Positions 23,297 through 35,302 of a stretch of 64,000 bases of DNA are shown piece after piece. The stretch is from Panaeolus papilionaceus (lineage: Eukaryota; Basidiomycota; Agaricomycetes; Agaricales): positions 186,001 to 250,000 of the forward strand of contig JADNRZ010000035.1 in NCBI GenBank assembly GCA_015501605.1. The letters run 5' to 3'. Numbering within the stretch: position 1 is the first letter of the stretch; each line of letters starts with the position of its first letter. The notes below the pieces were generated by a model, which saw nothing but the letters and a program-made list of their open reading frames with translations, was not told the origin of the DNA and did no database searches. The position numbers and the translations under genes were made by a program.

Positions 23297-23785
23297 CACT
23301 GACAGACATAATTGACGTTTAGGTGCTACGCCGTTGGTTTGAAAAACACTATCACATTGGTGTAGAATATTGATTAGTATGGGGAGTAGCTCAATTCGGT
23401 CATCCTCTACTGGTAAAGCGCTATCCGGATGAATCTATTCAGGTCGCGAGGCAGACTAAATGGAAAGATAACTGAAGCACATGATTGAGCGCTCCGATAC
23501 AAGTACAATGAACTCGGTGATTTACTATTGTTCGTGGACATATGACAACATCACTAATCTAGATTACAATTGTTCTTGGATGACGAACAAGGTCATCCCA
23601 TCGATAAGAGGAAAGCAAGGGATGAAGAAAGGAAGAAGCAAGGAATGTACAATTTCGCAGAAAAGTCCCGTCAACCAATAAAACCCAAAGGAAGAGATGA
23701 AGATGAAAGGAAGAAAGAATCTACAAAGAGAGGTATAATTTTCGAGTGCGTCACAGAAGTCAGAACGTAAATAAAAATGGTGAAG

Positions 23786-24670
23786 TCAAGGGGTACCGCC
23801 TGGTGAGGGCGTTTTTGGTAGTGATGATGGGCTGGGGCATGAAGGTGATGAATGGACACTGACTGATGGCGTCACCGAGATTGGACTTGAATGGAGGGTA
23901 TGGTCGTAGACTGCCATCGGACCGCCTTCTATCAAAATTCGCTGCTTCATGAAAGCGACGAAAGTAACGACGATGAAGTCAATGAGACCTAGTCCCGCCG
24001 GTAGAATCTCCAAGAAAGCTTTTCGTGCTCGAGACACGATGCCAATCTTAGCGCGACTGTATCTCGCCAACGGAGTGAACGACGAGTCCGCAATCATTAA
24101 CTGGAAATAAGCAGGTGAACATGTGGAGATACACGAGGGCTCAGATTGGACGTACCACGGGGCAATGAGCAAAGAATTGCCATCGGAAAGGCTTGGACTC
24201 GACACCTGTAAACTCCCAGGAACTGAGGTCAGAATGTGAGTACAGATTCTGTCAATTGTAGTTAAGGATACTCACTTGTCTCGTACAGGCTCCTCTTTTC
24301 CCTCCTCTTCCTCTTCTGTGAGGAGCGACGGTGGGGGGATGCAGGGGGGGATGTCGAACTCCTTGTTCGACCTCTGTTCACAGATCATGAGATGAGTTCC
24401 CTCCTTGGGTCCCCGATACTCAATCACCCCAATCTCCGTCTCGACGTGTCCCCTGCTTGCGTTATACTGTTCCAATCGCTTGACCGTTGTCATCGCTGTC
24501 CTCTTTGAGCGCGCAGAGTCAGCCCCTGCGCGATACACGACATGTGAAGGGTCGTCTAGGCTGAAGCAACCAGGTCCGCTGTTGGCCGTCTGCACTGAAT
24601 ACATAGGGATGCCTTCGCGCGAAACGAGGAGAGTCGCGGTGGGATCGTTGTTAATCAAGCAGAGCTGCAT
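23786..24670 (-). CDS. DUF6593 domain protein B
   Basis: Three exons, 24276-24670, 24156-24222 and 23786-24100, giving 258 residues. Blocks in DUF6593 order: MQLCLINNDPTATLLVSREG, then a Glu-rich linker, SWEFTGVESKPFRWQ (the F-T-G-x-x-x-x-P-[FY]-[RK]-W strand), LMIADSSFTPLARYSR, and the C-terminal hydrophobic LGLIDFIVVTFVAFMKQR. The 67-base middle exon matches gene A (21352-21418), which supports both models. The C-terminal tail is Ser/Pro-rich. Function is unknown. The two genes lie on the same strand about 1.8 kb apart and are diverged paralogues. Confidence 0.75.
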
Positions 24671-25359
24671 CGTATCGTAGAGTGTTGCCTAAGATACAGG
24701 AAGCGCCTGTGTTTTGGGAGACAGTGGGGGGAGTGAGAGAAAGAGGTTCTCTGGAGGTTGTGTTGTTTCGACGAGCCAATTAAGAGTCTCGGCAAGCTGA
24801 TCACCGGCTTTCTGCATTTGGGCTCGTGTTATTGCTACCGTGGCCATCTTCACATCACAACACCTCGTGTCCATACTCGTGCATGTCATACTGCGTTGCG
24901 TTCAGACCGCCGGAGGTTTATTTTCTTCATATACAATGATACTATTTTTGAATGTTTTGATTCAGAGGATGATATGTCCTCTCTCTTTGGCTTTTCATTA
25001 AGGAGACGACAGACGTAGAACCCTTGAACAATGTCGTAGAACCTCTCAGGAACCCCAAGACATATCGAGATGGTCACTCTGAATCATGATGTGCATCGAT
25101 GCTTCATCATCTCTTTCCGATTGTTGTTTTGACACTCTGGTCACATATCATGCTCTCATAATGTGCTCATGGCCAGATCACCGTATTGATTAGAAACATG
25201 AGGTATTTAGAAACACCCCAATATTCCGCAGAAGTACTAACGCATCGACAAGCAAGATCATCTGATGATCGTTATAAGCGAATCAGTTATATTATTCACA
25301 AAAGGAGAATAAGCCCACAATTTACTACGGTGCAAAGTCTGTTTTAAGTTACCCATACC
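24671..25359. other. Intergenic, no supported gene
   Basis: A short minus-strand frame (24689-24889) could encode ~50-66 residues but has no partner exon or motif, so I do not call it. Confidence 0.4.
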
Positions 25360-26584
25360 TCACGAAAGCAAGCCCCCCACAATCATCCCTGCTTGGTCGA
25401 GACGTTTACCCTCCGCATCGACACACTCCCCTCGATGAAAAGCGCGTCTTAGATCGACCTCACAGAACGAAGTGAACAATCCAAAGCATATACGCACTAG
25501 CCCGCGAATCAGCAGGTCGATCACCAAGAGTCCTACCCCCAGCACGATGCAAAGCAAAGGCAGAAACCGATCGAATGGCCTCATAACATAGTTCGCGACA
25601 AATCCCCGCCAGTAGAACGCTGCGCAGAAGGCACAGAGGATGATGTAGAGGGAAGAAGCGATCTTGTAAGTGACCTTGTGGATGTGAGTCTCTGTACACG
25701 TTTTTGGGTTCTCCTTTCGAGCACGGCGAGCCATCGTCTGGCACGCCTGCGCGATGCGCAATAGGTCGCCTCTGTTGTTCTTCGACGACGTCGATGTTCC
25801 TTTACTCATGGATCTCCCCGTCCTCTTAGGTTGGGCATCCGCGCCACTTCGCTTCTTCTGGACCTTTCGAACGTTATGAGGGGGAGGGGTAAGAGGGCTT
25901 CCGAGGTTAATAGAGGTATCCGCGGGTTGAGTGTCCTTAACTGGGATAGATTGCAAGGTCATTACTGGATTCGAATCTTTGTTGTTCAAATTCACCTTCA
26001 GTATCAACAACTGTGTTCCCGGGACCACGACGATTGCCGTATAGATTCATACTGAGACCGCGTCTGAGTCTCATAAATTCAGTCGGAGATGGGGTTTCCC
26101 GAGCAAAGATCGCGTCCAGAGATTCCAAGCGGTGTTTTGTAGACACCAAGTCCTGCTCAGTAGTCGGATATCTAACCATAGGGTCGACATCGCCTAGTAA
26201 ACCGGTGCGGTTCTCGAGAAAGTTGTTTTTTCGGGGAGGTTCTGTTTGTGGAACTAAAACGAAAGGGTCTGTGAAGTCTTCAGGATGAATGATGACGCTT
26301 CGTGAAACATAGGGTAAGGTATCAGATGCTCTGTGTCCTGTGGTGACCTGGCTGAGAGCAGATGGGGTAATAGGGCTCTGCCCGATGTATGAGTCTTTTA
26401 TGCTAGAGCGACGGATGCGTTTCCTCAGGAGAAGCCATCGAGAGAATGGACTACTGCCAGCAGTATAGGGAATCGAGTTGGATCTACCAAGGCACAGTCG
26501 CTCGTTATCAATCGCTTTCGAGCTCGAAGAAACAGGGGAGGATGCAGATTTGAGATGCAGCCCAAGTTTGAACTTCAAGGTCAT
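25360..26584 (-). CDS. Hypothetical protein with two transmembrane segments
   Basis: Two exons, 25996-26584 and 25360-25940, giving 389 residues. The intron (55 bases) uses donor GTGAAT and acceptor CTATCCCAG and gives a continuous frame across TEVKDTQPADTSINLGSPLT. The N-terminal two-thirds is Ser/Arg/Pro-rich and probably disordered. The C-terminal third has two hydrophobic stretches, IASSLYIILCAFCAAFYW and FLPLLCIVLGVGLLVIDLLI, with a long hydrophobic continuation. The protein therefore probably sits in a membrane with its long N-terminal tail in the cytosol. No known domain is recognised. Confidence 0.65.
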
Positions 26585-26867
26585 CGTCAGTTTAGATACG
26601 CGAATGAGGTGTATGAAGATGGTATGATTTGTGAGTAGAGATGTGCGGAATGATGTTTTCCGAGTTACGTGAAGTGTTTCTCCTTTCCTGATTCATCGTC
26701 AGTTTCGAATCGATCAAGTCGTCATTAGACAAAGTTATTTTTGGGAAACGCAATTAACAGTCGTTTATTTTTTAAAATAGTGCGTAACATTGATACAAGA
26801 ATGCAAACGTGCTAATGATACAAGTGTGATAATAGTGCTAATTTGTGAAGGACAATAATAACCAACG

Positions 26868-28460
26868 CTAAATGCGAAAGGCCAGCCAATTTTCGTTGGG
26901 ATTTTGCTCAGCGAAGCGAAGATTGATGCTTGACCCTCTTCGGCGATGAATTTCCATCGCATTTATGAGTCCGGCAGTAAGTTTGCGCTTAGACGAGAGT
27001 TGAGTACTTTTTAGGGTTGTCGCGTAGTCGCTTCGAACGCTTCGAGAATAGAGACACTGTGCCAAGTCCTGCTCCAAGTGATTTGCGCACATAATAAGCG
27101 AAATATGCCTCAACCGAGGAGCCAGAATGCATCGCGAATCGGGCACCCTGTTCAATTGCGGTGATGGCAGAGTAAGGGCACGTAGGAGGTTGGATGTAAT
27201 GACCGGCTTTGTCGAGTTCCAGGTGTCATCAATCCGCAATGACCGCAAATCAGGATTATAAGCCAGGAACGACAACAACAGATCGGGTCTGGGTGAATGA
27301 TTTTCGAAAGCGACTGTGAAGGATTCGAGAGAGCACACTTCACTTCTCTGCATCAGATCCTTGAGCTCTTTGAGCAGCACTGACGATGCTGTTGCACCTG
27401 GGCCGCAGCGTCCACCCAACCAAACATGACGCAAGCGGGGTAAACTAAGTGATCGAAGGAGCCATTGTCTTCCCGTGGGGTGTTCTAGGCTGAGAGTTTC
27501 CAAATGGGTCAAAACCAAGGGTCCTTCCTGTTGTTCGTAACCTCTGTCAAGAGAACCGTTTCCACTGAGGATGAGTTTCTGAAGGTTCGGACATGACTGA
27601 AGAAGGTGAAGTGTCGATGTCGTGCTGCAGGCGTTGATGTCGAGGCGCAGTTCCTGAAGAAATTCCAGGGATTGGGAGGCGAGAGGTGAAGGAAGCAGGG
27701 AGGATGAAAGGCTTTTCAGGGACGGGCTAATGGTGCAGAGATGAAAGGGGTTGAAACTCAAAGCAGGTGATGTGCCTTTCGGACCGGGATGAGTAGCTGG
27801 ATGAATTCGAACAGAGGTTAGGGAAGGCACATCACGGCGAGTCAGCATTGACAACTCTGAAAGTGCTTCGAGGGGTACCTGCAAATGCAAGGTGTGCCAG
27901 CGGTTCGAAAAGGGAATGATGGAATGAATGAGCTGTTTTGCGTCTTGAACACGGTCACAGCTTATGCTGATTTTAAGTTTGAGAGTCTTCGAAAGTAAAA
28001 GGCGGTATTTGATGGCTTGGCTACGGTTGTCCAGTTTGCGTTGGAGGGTGTAATGATCCGTACCGAACAGAAGCTCAGGTGCCTTTACAAATAGCGAACT
28101 CCACATCTCGGGGAGGTTGAGAGAAATTGCCCTCCAGTGACTGCAGACCTGGGTCAGGACGAGTGGCGAGTGGGGTAGCATACTGCGACCTCGGGATGAT
28201 GACGGGGTCGTAGGGTATCCTAGCGCAGAATCGAGGTCGTCAAGCTCTGAAATTTCTTCGAAGGCAGAGAAGAATAGAAAGATTTGCTGCCATATTTCGA
28301 CGGGTACTCTGAATATGCTCCTGGGCCTATAGACACTCTTGGATGGTGGTGAGAGGTGAGGTGAACGAGATGTAGCATAGAGCTCTCTCAATGCTTGGGC
28401 CTTTGAAGGATGCGAGGACGGCAGAGGATGGAAACGCGGTACAGGAGAGACGAAAAGCAT
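26868..28460 (-). CDS. F-box protein with LRR-like region (copy 1)
   Basis: Single exon, 530 residues. An F-box-like motif lies near residues 48-75 (IFRVPVEIWQQIFLFFSAFE), followed at about 103-120 by the conserved fungal extension LTQVCSHWRAISLNLPEMWS. The remainder alternates short Leu-rich helices and strands (LETLSLEHPTGRQWLLRSL) like degenerate leucine-rich repeats. Such proteins are taken to be substrate receptors of SCF ubiquitin ligases. That role is inferred from family. The gene at 29953-31578 is a clear relative on the same strand: both share the QVC-WR and LNLEHP/LSLEHP blocks. The family is greatly expanded in Agaricomycetes. Confidence 0.8.
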   Translation of the reverse strand: MLFVSPVPRFHPLPSSHPSKAQALRELYATSRSPHLSPPSKSVYRPRSIFRVPVEIWQQIFLFFSAFEEISELDDLDSALGYPTTPSSSRGRSMLPHSPLVLTQVCSHWRAISLNLPEMWSSLFVKAPELLFGTDHYTLQRKLDNRSQAIKYRLLLSKTLKLKISISCDRVQDAKQLIHSIIPFSNRWHTLHLQVPLEALSELSMLTRRDVPSLTSVRIHPATHPGPKGTSPALSFNPFHLCTISPSLKSLSSSLLPSPLASQSLEFLQELRLDINACSTTSTLHLLQSCPNLQKLILSGNGSLDRGYEQQEGPLVLTHLETLSLEHPTGRQWLLRSLSLPRLRHVWLGGRCGPGATASSVLLKELKDLMQRSEVCSLESFTVAFENHSPRPDLLLSFLAYNPDLRSLRIDDTWNSTKPVITSNLLRALTLPSPQLNRVPDSRCILAPRLRHISLIMCANHLEQDLAQCLYSRSVRSDYATTLKSTQLSSKRKLTAGLINAMEIHRRRGSSINLRFAEQNPNENWLAFRI

Positions 28461-29952
28461 CGTATAAGTTGTCGGCTAGCTGAAGACTGGAATACGCGTT
28501 TAATGTCGATATGACAATGAAAGTGGTCAACAATACAGCTTGAAGGGGCGGTGTAACAACAAAGCTGCGTGAGGCGTTTATATGGTATTGTAAGCGCCTC
28601 CAAAAGGCTCAGGGTAGCTAGGCGTTTTGGGGAGCAATTTAAATTAGAAGTGATCTGGGGTAAGTCAACATTCGTAAGAGTAATACCAATCTCCACTGAA
28701 ACAAGCTTTCCAAGAGGATGATTGGCTGTGATCGCACCGGATCCTGACAACCTGTGCCCACCATTCTATTAGGCAACCTAGCCCACTTCTCCGTGGGTGT
28801 CTCTAACCATCGGTTCAGTCATTCTGCAGTTGTGTGGCGGGATGATCACATACTGCCTCCATGGTCCGGTAGACGTGACCATTTTTACCGTCAAGAGAGG
28901 CTCCAAGTCGTGCTGGAATGACAGATGTTCAATGGACAGGCCCAAGAAGCGTACCGTTTCTCATTCGAAGCGGCAGTTATGCTAACAACATGGGTGACTA
29001 CTGCGCTCTGCGTCGGAAATATCCGAAGTGGTGCGAATCTGAACTGAGTTGAACGTTAGGGTCGCTCACATGCACCGGCCGCGTCAGGTGCGAATTTGAA
29101 ACAGCATTTGGCGTGAAGAGAAAAGCGGCGGGTAAGAAATTTACACCATAGAACGCGAGGTTGGCGTACAAACACGATAGAAGGTTTTTGGTTTCATCAC
29201 ATAGTGGAAGCGAAGTTCAAATTCGTTCGAAATCTGTACTTGAAGCAGCTGGTCGGACCATGATCATCACCTGTGGTCTAACCTGTTCAGGGTTGAATAT
29301 GGGCTTCCTCTAAAGGAGGGTTGCGCTCAAGCAGTACTTGGCGAAACCACAACATGTTGCAAGATTTGAATCAATGAAGTCGCAACACTATGTGTCAGTA
29401 GGAGCCATATATGCAGTACAGGGTCATAAATGTACTCGAGATCCGTTGACGCGAACTTTCCGCGAATGCTTGATCACTTGACTGAACCGCCATCAAGTTC
29501 ATTTCCTGATTCAGTGCATGCAGTTCAGACCTCACGCCATAGACGTGGAAGGAACTGCATTCTAGATTGAATGATGTTCTAATGTCACAGGAGGAAGGCT
29601 TGGGAAGGCCACCGAGTCGGGTCAGGTCATTTTCTCATGGGGACGGTGTGCAGGCACATCTGCGAAGTTTGAGTTTCTGATGATCGACTATCGTCTAGAG
29701 TACATATGACGAGCGGAATGAAAAACCTGGAGGACTACATGCACTAAAGACTGAGCAGATGTCAACCAGTGGTGTCATATCATAAATACGAAAACAAGAG
29801 CAGCAACGAATTTTGTTTGATATGCTTCGAAGGTTAGAATGGAGCCTCCGAGTGGGTGTCCAGGTATACATCTCCACGGCAAGGTGTTGAAACCTTGCCA
29901 TACGCAGACATGGGCTGCATCAACCGCATTTGCCAAGCCCTTCGGAATCTAA
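28461..29952. other. 1.5 kb gap between the two F-box genes
   Basis: No supported gene. Frames are short and without domain, and I saw no tRNA, repeat or transposon end. Confidence 0.5.
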
Positions 29953-31578
29953 TCACCAGTGCAAGGTGCATCCCCTAACAGAGGATAGCTTCGTTTCGAT
30001 CCCGCTATTCCTGGCCTCTCGCGCTGCTTCTTCAAGTTCTGGGGTCGTGTGTTGTGTCAACGACAAGTAAATCGACTCCAATGAATGCCGTCCCATCATT
30101 CTGGACTGAATGAGCGTGACAAGTTCATGGTTCGAGAATCCACAGCAGCCTATTAGAGACAAGCGCTTCAACGCCGGAATGAGACTTCCAGAAGCGACAC
30201 ACGAGTTCATGGTTGGACTTGGCTTGTCATCTGCACCTACGCCGCGCCCACCCTCCTCTCCATCACAACTCGAACTCCCATCATGACTGAAGGTTTGTTT
30301 GTCCTTCTGACCAACGTCAGTTAGAGTAATGTCCTTCAACAATCCTGCGGTGATCATCGATCCATTGAGGAACATCCACGTATCGTCGATCTTCAACTCC
30401 TTCAGTTCCGCATTAGCGGCCAGGAATTCAGAGATGGCGACATCGTTCAAATTATGCGTTTCGTACAATAGATGAAGTGATTCGAGAGAGGGAATATCAC
30501 TGCGCATCATCAGGTTCTTGAATTCGAGCAGCAGCGATCGAGCATGTGCGCCTCCACGCCCGGCAAGGCGCAGAACACGTAGGAGGGGTGTGGTCAAGAG
30601 GCGGAGAAGCGATTCACGCCCGACAGGGTGTTCTAAATTGAGAGTGGTGAGCAAGGGAAGGACGAGGCTATCATCATGATTGAGCATGTTCATTGTCGTG
30701 GCATATCCTGTCAAGCTCAGGGTCCGGAGGTTGGTGCACGCTGAGAGAAGTCTCATGGTGTCCTGTGACTCACTCGGACTTTGCTGGAGGTGGAGTTCTT
30801 GAAGGATGTTGTGGCATGGCAGACTTTTGGGAGGCTGGAAGGGAGTGCACAGACGGCGGAGGGATGGTGCAATTTTTGGTAAATGGAATAAATCGAAGTT
30901 GTTATTTTCGCTGGCGTCCCATGGACGCATTTGATAAACACGTTCGTAGAATTTGAATGACCGTAAGATGGGGACATCCTCACTCGTCAAGGAAAGAAAC
31001 TCCGACAAAGCTTCAGAGGGGGCATGGAGATGAATCATCTTCCAGTGTTGGGAGAAAGGGAGAATGGCACGGATAAGCGATCTGGCATCTGCTGCACTGT
31101 CTCTTGCGTCAATGCAGATTTTCAAGGGAATCGGATGTGCTAGATGGAGTCGGAAGTTGATAAGGTCTTTGAGTTTCTCGATAACATGAGGAGGCGAGTC
31201 TGTTTCCCTGTGCCCGGGACTGCGGGGTTTGATGAACAGAAGAGACCATATTTCTGGCATGCCGAATGTGATGTGCCTCCATGTACGGCACACTTGCGAG
31301 AGGATCGCTGGTTGTTGGACGAACACATGGCGAGAGCTGCCTGCTGAGCCCAAAGTGGGTCTTCCCCAGATCGTGCCAAACATTTCGTCAAATTGGATGG
31401 GATCTTCAAGCAAAGTCGACTCCGTGAAAATGCTTTGCCAGATGTCGACAGGCACATTCTCCATAATCGACGCTGTGAGAGGTTGAGGTTGAGAGGTACT
31501 GGAGTATCTCAATAGATCCACATCGTTATCTGGGATGCTCACAGGAAGAGCTGATACAAAAGGTAGAATACTGAGCAT
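29953..31578 (-). CDS. F-box protein with LRR-like region (copy 2)
   Basis: Single exon, 541 residues. The F-box-like stretch is near residues 38-62 (IMENVPVDIWQSIFTESTL), with the companion block ILSQVCRTWRHITFGMPEIW about 50 residues later. Leu-rich repeats follow (LTTLNLEHPVGRESLLRLL). The first 14 residues are hydrophobic (MLSILPFVSALPVS). Because the F-box starts so soon after, a downstream Met (MENVPVDIW) may be the real start. Paralogue of 26868-28460. Probable SCF adaptor by family; no target known. Confidence 0.78.
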   Translation of the reverse strand: MLSILPFVSALPVSIPDNDVDLLRYSSTSQPQPLTASIMENVPVDIWQSIFTESTLLEDPIQFDEMFGTIWGRPTLGSAGSSRHVFVQQPAILSQVCRTWRHITFGMPEIWSLLFIKPRSPGHRETDSPPHVIEKLKDLINFRLHLAHPIPLKICIDARDSAADARSLIRAILPFSQHWKMIHLHAPSEALSEFLSLTSEDVPILRSFKFYERVYQMRPWDASENNNFDLFHLPKIAPSLRRLCTPFQPPKSLPCHNILQELHLQQSPSESQDTMRLLSACTNLRTLSLTGYATTMNMLNHDDSLVLPLLTTLNLEHPVGRESLLRLLTTPLLRVLRLAGRGGAHARSLLLEFKNLMMRSDIPSLESLHLLYETHNLNDVAISEFLAANAELKELKIDDTWMFLNGSMITAGLLKDITLTDVGQKDKQTFSHDGSSSCDGEEGGRGVGADDKPSPTMNSCVASGSLIPALKRLSLIGCCGFSNHELVTLIQSRMMGRHSLESIYLSLTQHTTPELEEAAREARNSGIETKLSSVRGCTLHW

Positions 31579-32387
31579 TGTTCAGTGATACAGCTGTAGA
31601 GTTCGTCGACTTGGGCACTTTATGGTCGATGATAGCAATCGTCTGGGTGGAGACTGAGAATCCTTTCTGTGGGATGAGACGGAGAAAGCCCACACGTTGT
31701 CGAATCGTCCGATTCAGCCCGCCACGAAATGAATTTTGGGCATGATTGTAGCGTAATGGCGGCAGAAGTCACGGCCTATAGCCAGGGTCGTCGGTCAGGC
31801 GATGAGCAACCTTTCACCATGAAATCTTCAAGTGCTAAGTCCAATCAAAGCCACCAAAAGACATGTTAGCAAGGCTCATTTTCAAGCTTCCACTCGAAGC
31901 CCATAAGTTTACTTTCAGTATAAATCAGATTTCCAAAGTTCAAGGATCAAGGGTTAATGTAACCCGGAGGGTTCGGGGACACCTGGGCCGAAAACATCCT
32001 AGAAATATGACTTTCAAAATAAGTATATCGCAATAAAGTCATAGAAAAATCACCTTTTATTACCCAGAAAGCCCCAGGTCATGGTCAGAACCAAGTTGCG
32101 CTTGTGGTTATTTTTGATCATCACCGAGTGACTGAGCTGGCCGGAAGACGGATCCGGCAATCAAACAGTGGCAAGCAAAAATTCTGACCGGGCCTGCCAT
32201 TCACGGCTTGTATTGATAGACTCGCGTCGACATTCCTTTGGCTTCCAGTAGCTGGTTTCGTGGGTTTCTAGAGGCAGATATCGGTATAAGGTGCGCAAAT
32301 ATACCGTATCTTGTTGAATTGTTGAGTGAAACAAAGATTATTGACGCAGGTTTATTGGTTGAGTGGTTTATACAAATACCCGGTCAT
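31579..32387. other. Divergent intergenic region, F-box gene (-) and SUV3 (+)
   Basis: About 0.8 kb holding both promoters. No gene or repeat recognised. The open frame continues 50 codons upstream of the SUV3 ATG without an in-frame Met. Confidence 0.5.
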
Positions 32388-34975
32388 ATGTTCAGGATAT
32401 GTTCATCGTGTCGGCAGTCGATTCTGGCATTAGAAACGACGACCAGGGCTGGGTCACGGAGGTTTAGAAGCTCGGGAAATACGAGCAATAATGCCCTCAA
32501 TCTTGACTTTCTACAACCGTTCTCACAAAAGTCAGTTCGTAGGCCACCTCTTGTTGTAACTCCAGCATCAACACGTCCACCGACGGGCCATTTTCCTCGG
32601 CGAGGACCAAGTCATGCATCGGGTTCCAAAGGATTTAGCCAGCCATACAGGCAAACCGAAGGAGGGCGAGGTGGAGGTTACCACAACCACCAACAATCAC
32701 TTATACCGAAAATCACACCCAGCTCCGTCATTCCCTACTTTGAAGCCAATGTCATTTCTTGGTGTAGGCAAACGAGGACATTAAAACGCCTAGAGTCCTT
32801 CGGTTTTCCTCTGGAAGAAAGCAAACGGCTGCTCGTCACCTTCGCAGACGAAGTCCAGAGTGGGCTTCTATCCGACTCAAAACATGCATCATCCTACAAT
32901 CTCGACAGATTTGCTCAGACACACGACGACACATCCATCGACAGCATCTACAGCACCATCTTCTTTTCGTGGCTGACTCAAACAGATCCACCCCATCGTT
33001 CCCGCGTCGTCCGTAAAGCCAAAGTTTCTGATGCAACACTTGCATTAGCAGACGATCTCGTCGAGGCCACAAGTCGTCAGTCGCCTGCAGATGGTTTCAC
33101 CTTTGCCAGAGCCATGCATCGGAAAGTCATAATGCACGTCGGACCCACTAATTCAGGGAAGACTTATCACGCTTTACGTGCCCTTGCCGCTGCAAAAACC
33201 GGTGTCTATGCCAGCCCACTACGACTCCTCGCTCACGAAATCTGGGAACGATTAAATACTGGCCAGATCCGTCCTTTGGGGATGGAGGAAGACCCTGCAG
33301 ACGCTCAGTCATCCTCCGGCGGTAATCTTAAATGGGCACGTCAGTGTAACATGGTTACCGGGGAAGAACAAAAAATCATGGGTGAAAACGTGGGCTTGCT
33401 AAGCTGTACGGTGGAGATGCTTGGTTATAACACCAAGTCAGACGTTGCTGTCGTTGACGAAATCCAAATGCTAGGTGACCCAGATCGAGGAGCTGCATGG
33501 ACGGATGCTGTATTGGGTCTACCTGCGCGGGAGCTCCATCTTTGCGGAGAAGAGACGGTCATCCCTATCGTAGAGCAATTGCTCAGAGATACCGGTGACG
33601 AGCTTATCATTCAGCGATACGAGCGTCTTACACCGCTGGCTGTGGAGGAGGAGAGCTTGCAGGGTGACTTTACCAACATTCGCAAGGGCGATTGCATCGT
33701 TACTTTTTCTCGCTCCAATATCTTCGGGATCAAGAAACTTGTCGAGGAGAAGACCGGCATGCGATGCGCCGTGGTGTATGGTCGACTTCCTCCAGAAGTC
33801 AGGAGTGAGCAAGCTGCCCTCTTCAACGACCCAGATTCTGGATATGACGTGATCATTGGTAGCGACGCCATTGGCATGGGTCTCAACCTGTATGTTAATT
33901 TTTGTTCAGTCTCCTCGTCATTTCGGCTAAATATCGTGTTTGTAGCAAAATCAAACGTGTCGTCTTTGAAGCACTCGGGAAATTCCAGGCTGGCCGGATT
34001 CAACCTCTCTCAGTCTCTTCCGTCAAACAAATCGCAGGAAGAGCGGGTCGATATGGTCTTCACGCCGACGCAGGAGGAAGCACGACCACTCTTCACCCGC
34101 AAGACATGGCCTATCTCAAAGAATGCCTAGATACCCCTTACGTTTCGGTGGATTATGGACGACTCATGCCATCGAAAGAAGGCCTTTGCAACACAATGTC
34201 TATTCTTCCTACAGACGCCAGCCTTGAAACCACCTTCACAGCGCATACCTGCATCGGACAGATCCCTCCTTATCTCCGGTACTGTAAGCAAGACCAGATG
34301 AGCCACATCTACGACCTCGTCGACAACGAGTGGAGTGATATGCCCATGGGCGCCAAAATGCTCCTCATGTGGGCACCTGTGCCCTGGAGGGACAAGAACA
34401 CAGTCGAAATCGTCAAGAAGTGCCTGATGATGTTCTCCGAGACGATGTCAGTTGATTTCAAGAAAGCCGTCGAGGGCACCACATACATACCATTGCTGGA
34501 GGACATGGAGGCGAAGATGAAGGCTCCACCACCCGAAAACGGCGACGTTGACGTTCCTCGTGCCTCCGACAAACTTATGCTACTCGAGTCGTTCCACAAG
34601 GCCGCAGTGTTCTACCTGTGGATGTCATTCCGCCTTCCGGTTGCGTACAGCGATTTCAACGGAATCTACCAACTCAAGGAACGCATTGAGAGGGTGCTTA
34701 ATTGGTTGCTCGACGTCATTTCAAAGAAGGAAGACCTGCACCACTTCCAAAAGCAAACTGCGAAGGGGCTTCGTGTGTCGGCGAAAGCACAAGACCACTC
34801 ACCGAGGAGGGCGGAGTTGAAGTACACCAATAAACTGGAAATACAAAAAATAAGGTTGGCGAGACAGAAGATGAACGATGTCAACGAGATGGTACCAGCA
34901 ATGTCCGCCGCCCCTGCATCCTCGTTGTCGTCTAGCCCCTCCACACGTACTCTAAATTCACGAACCCAGTCTTAA
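32388..34975 (+). CDS. SUV3: Mitochondrial ATP-dependent RNA helicase SUV3
   Basis: Two exons, 32388-33889 and 33946-34975, giving 843 residues (yeast Suv3 has 737). SUV3 is the helicase of the mitochondrial RNA degradosome and unwinds RNA in the matrix. An Arg/Ser-rich presequence is followed by Walker A GPTNSGKT (residues 252-259), motif II DEIQ (357-360), and motif VI SVKQIAGRAGRYG in exon 2. The SUV3-specific C-terminal region follows (LLLMWAPVPWRDK). The splice rebuilds AIGMGLNLKIKRVVFEAL, which fixes the junction. The DEIQ rather than DEAD/DEAH box is typical of SUV3. The extra length is mainly in the low-complexity N-terminus and the Ser-rich tail. Confidence 0.95.
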
Positions 34976-35302
34976 TATTGTCCACCGTGTTCCTTTCTTC
35001 CTTACATGCTTCCCTTATTATTCTTGGTAATTCCATATGAATATGCACATTTATGTACGCTATCATCGGTCGTAATTTATATCCCTCAATGTTCAGTTGC
35101 TAATTTCTCTATCGCTAGATTGTTGTTTCCTGTAATCCACCGCATCACATCGTACACACCACCTCTCACGTAGCATCTAATAAACAAGACTCATTTACAA
35201 ATTGTTGACGTTAAAATTGCATAAGATTGATTTTCTGCCCGACACGAGCTACACTGATAAAGAAGTCTACACATAATTGATACATCAAACATTTCCAGTT
35301 GT
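34976..35302. other. Convergent 3' region, no gene
   Basis: 3' UTRs of SUV3 (+) and the His-rich gene (-). Nothing else seen. Confidence 0.5.
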
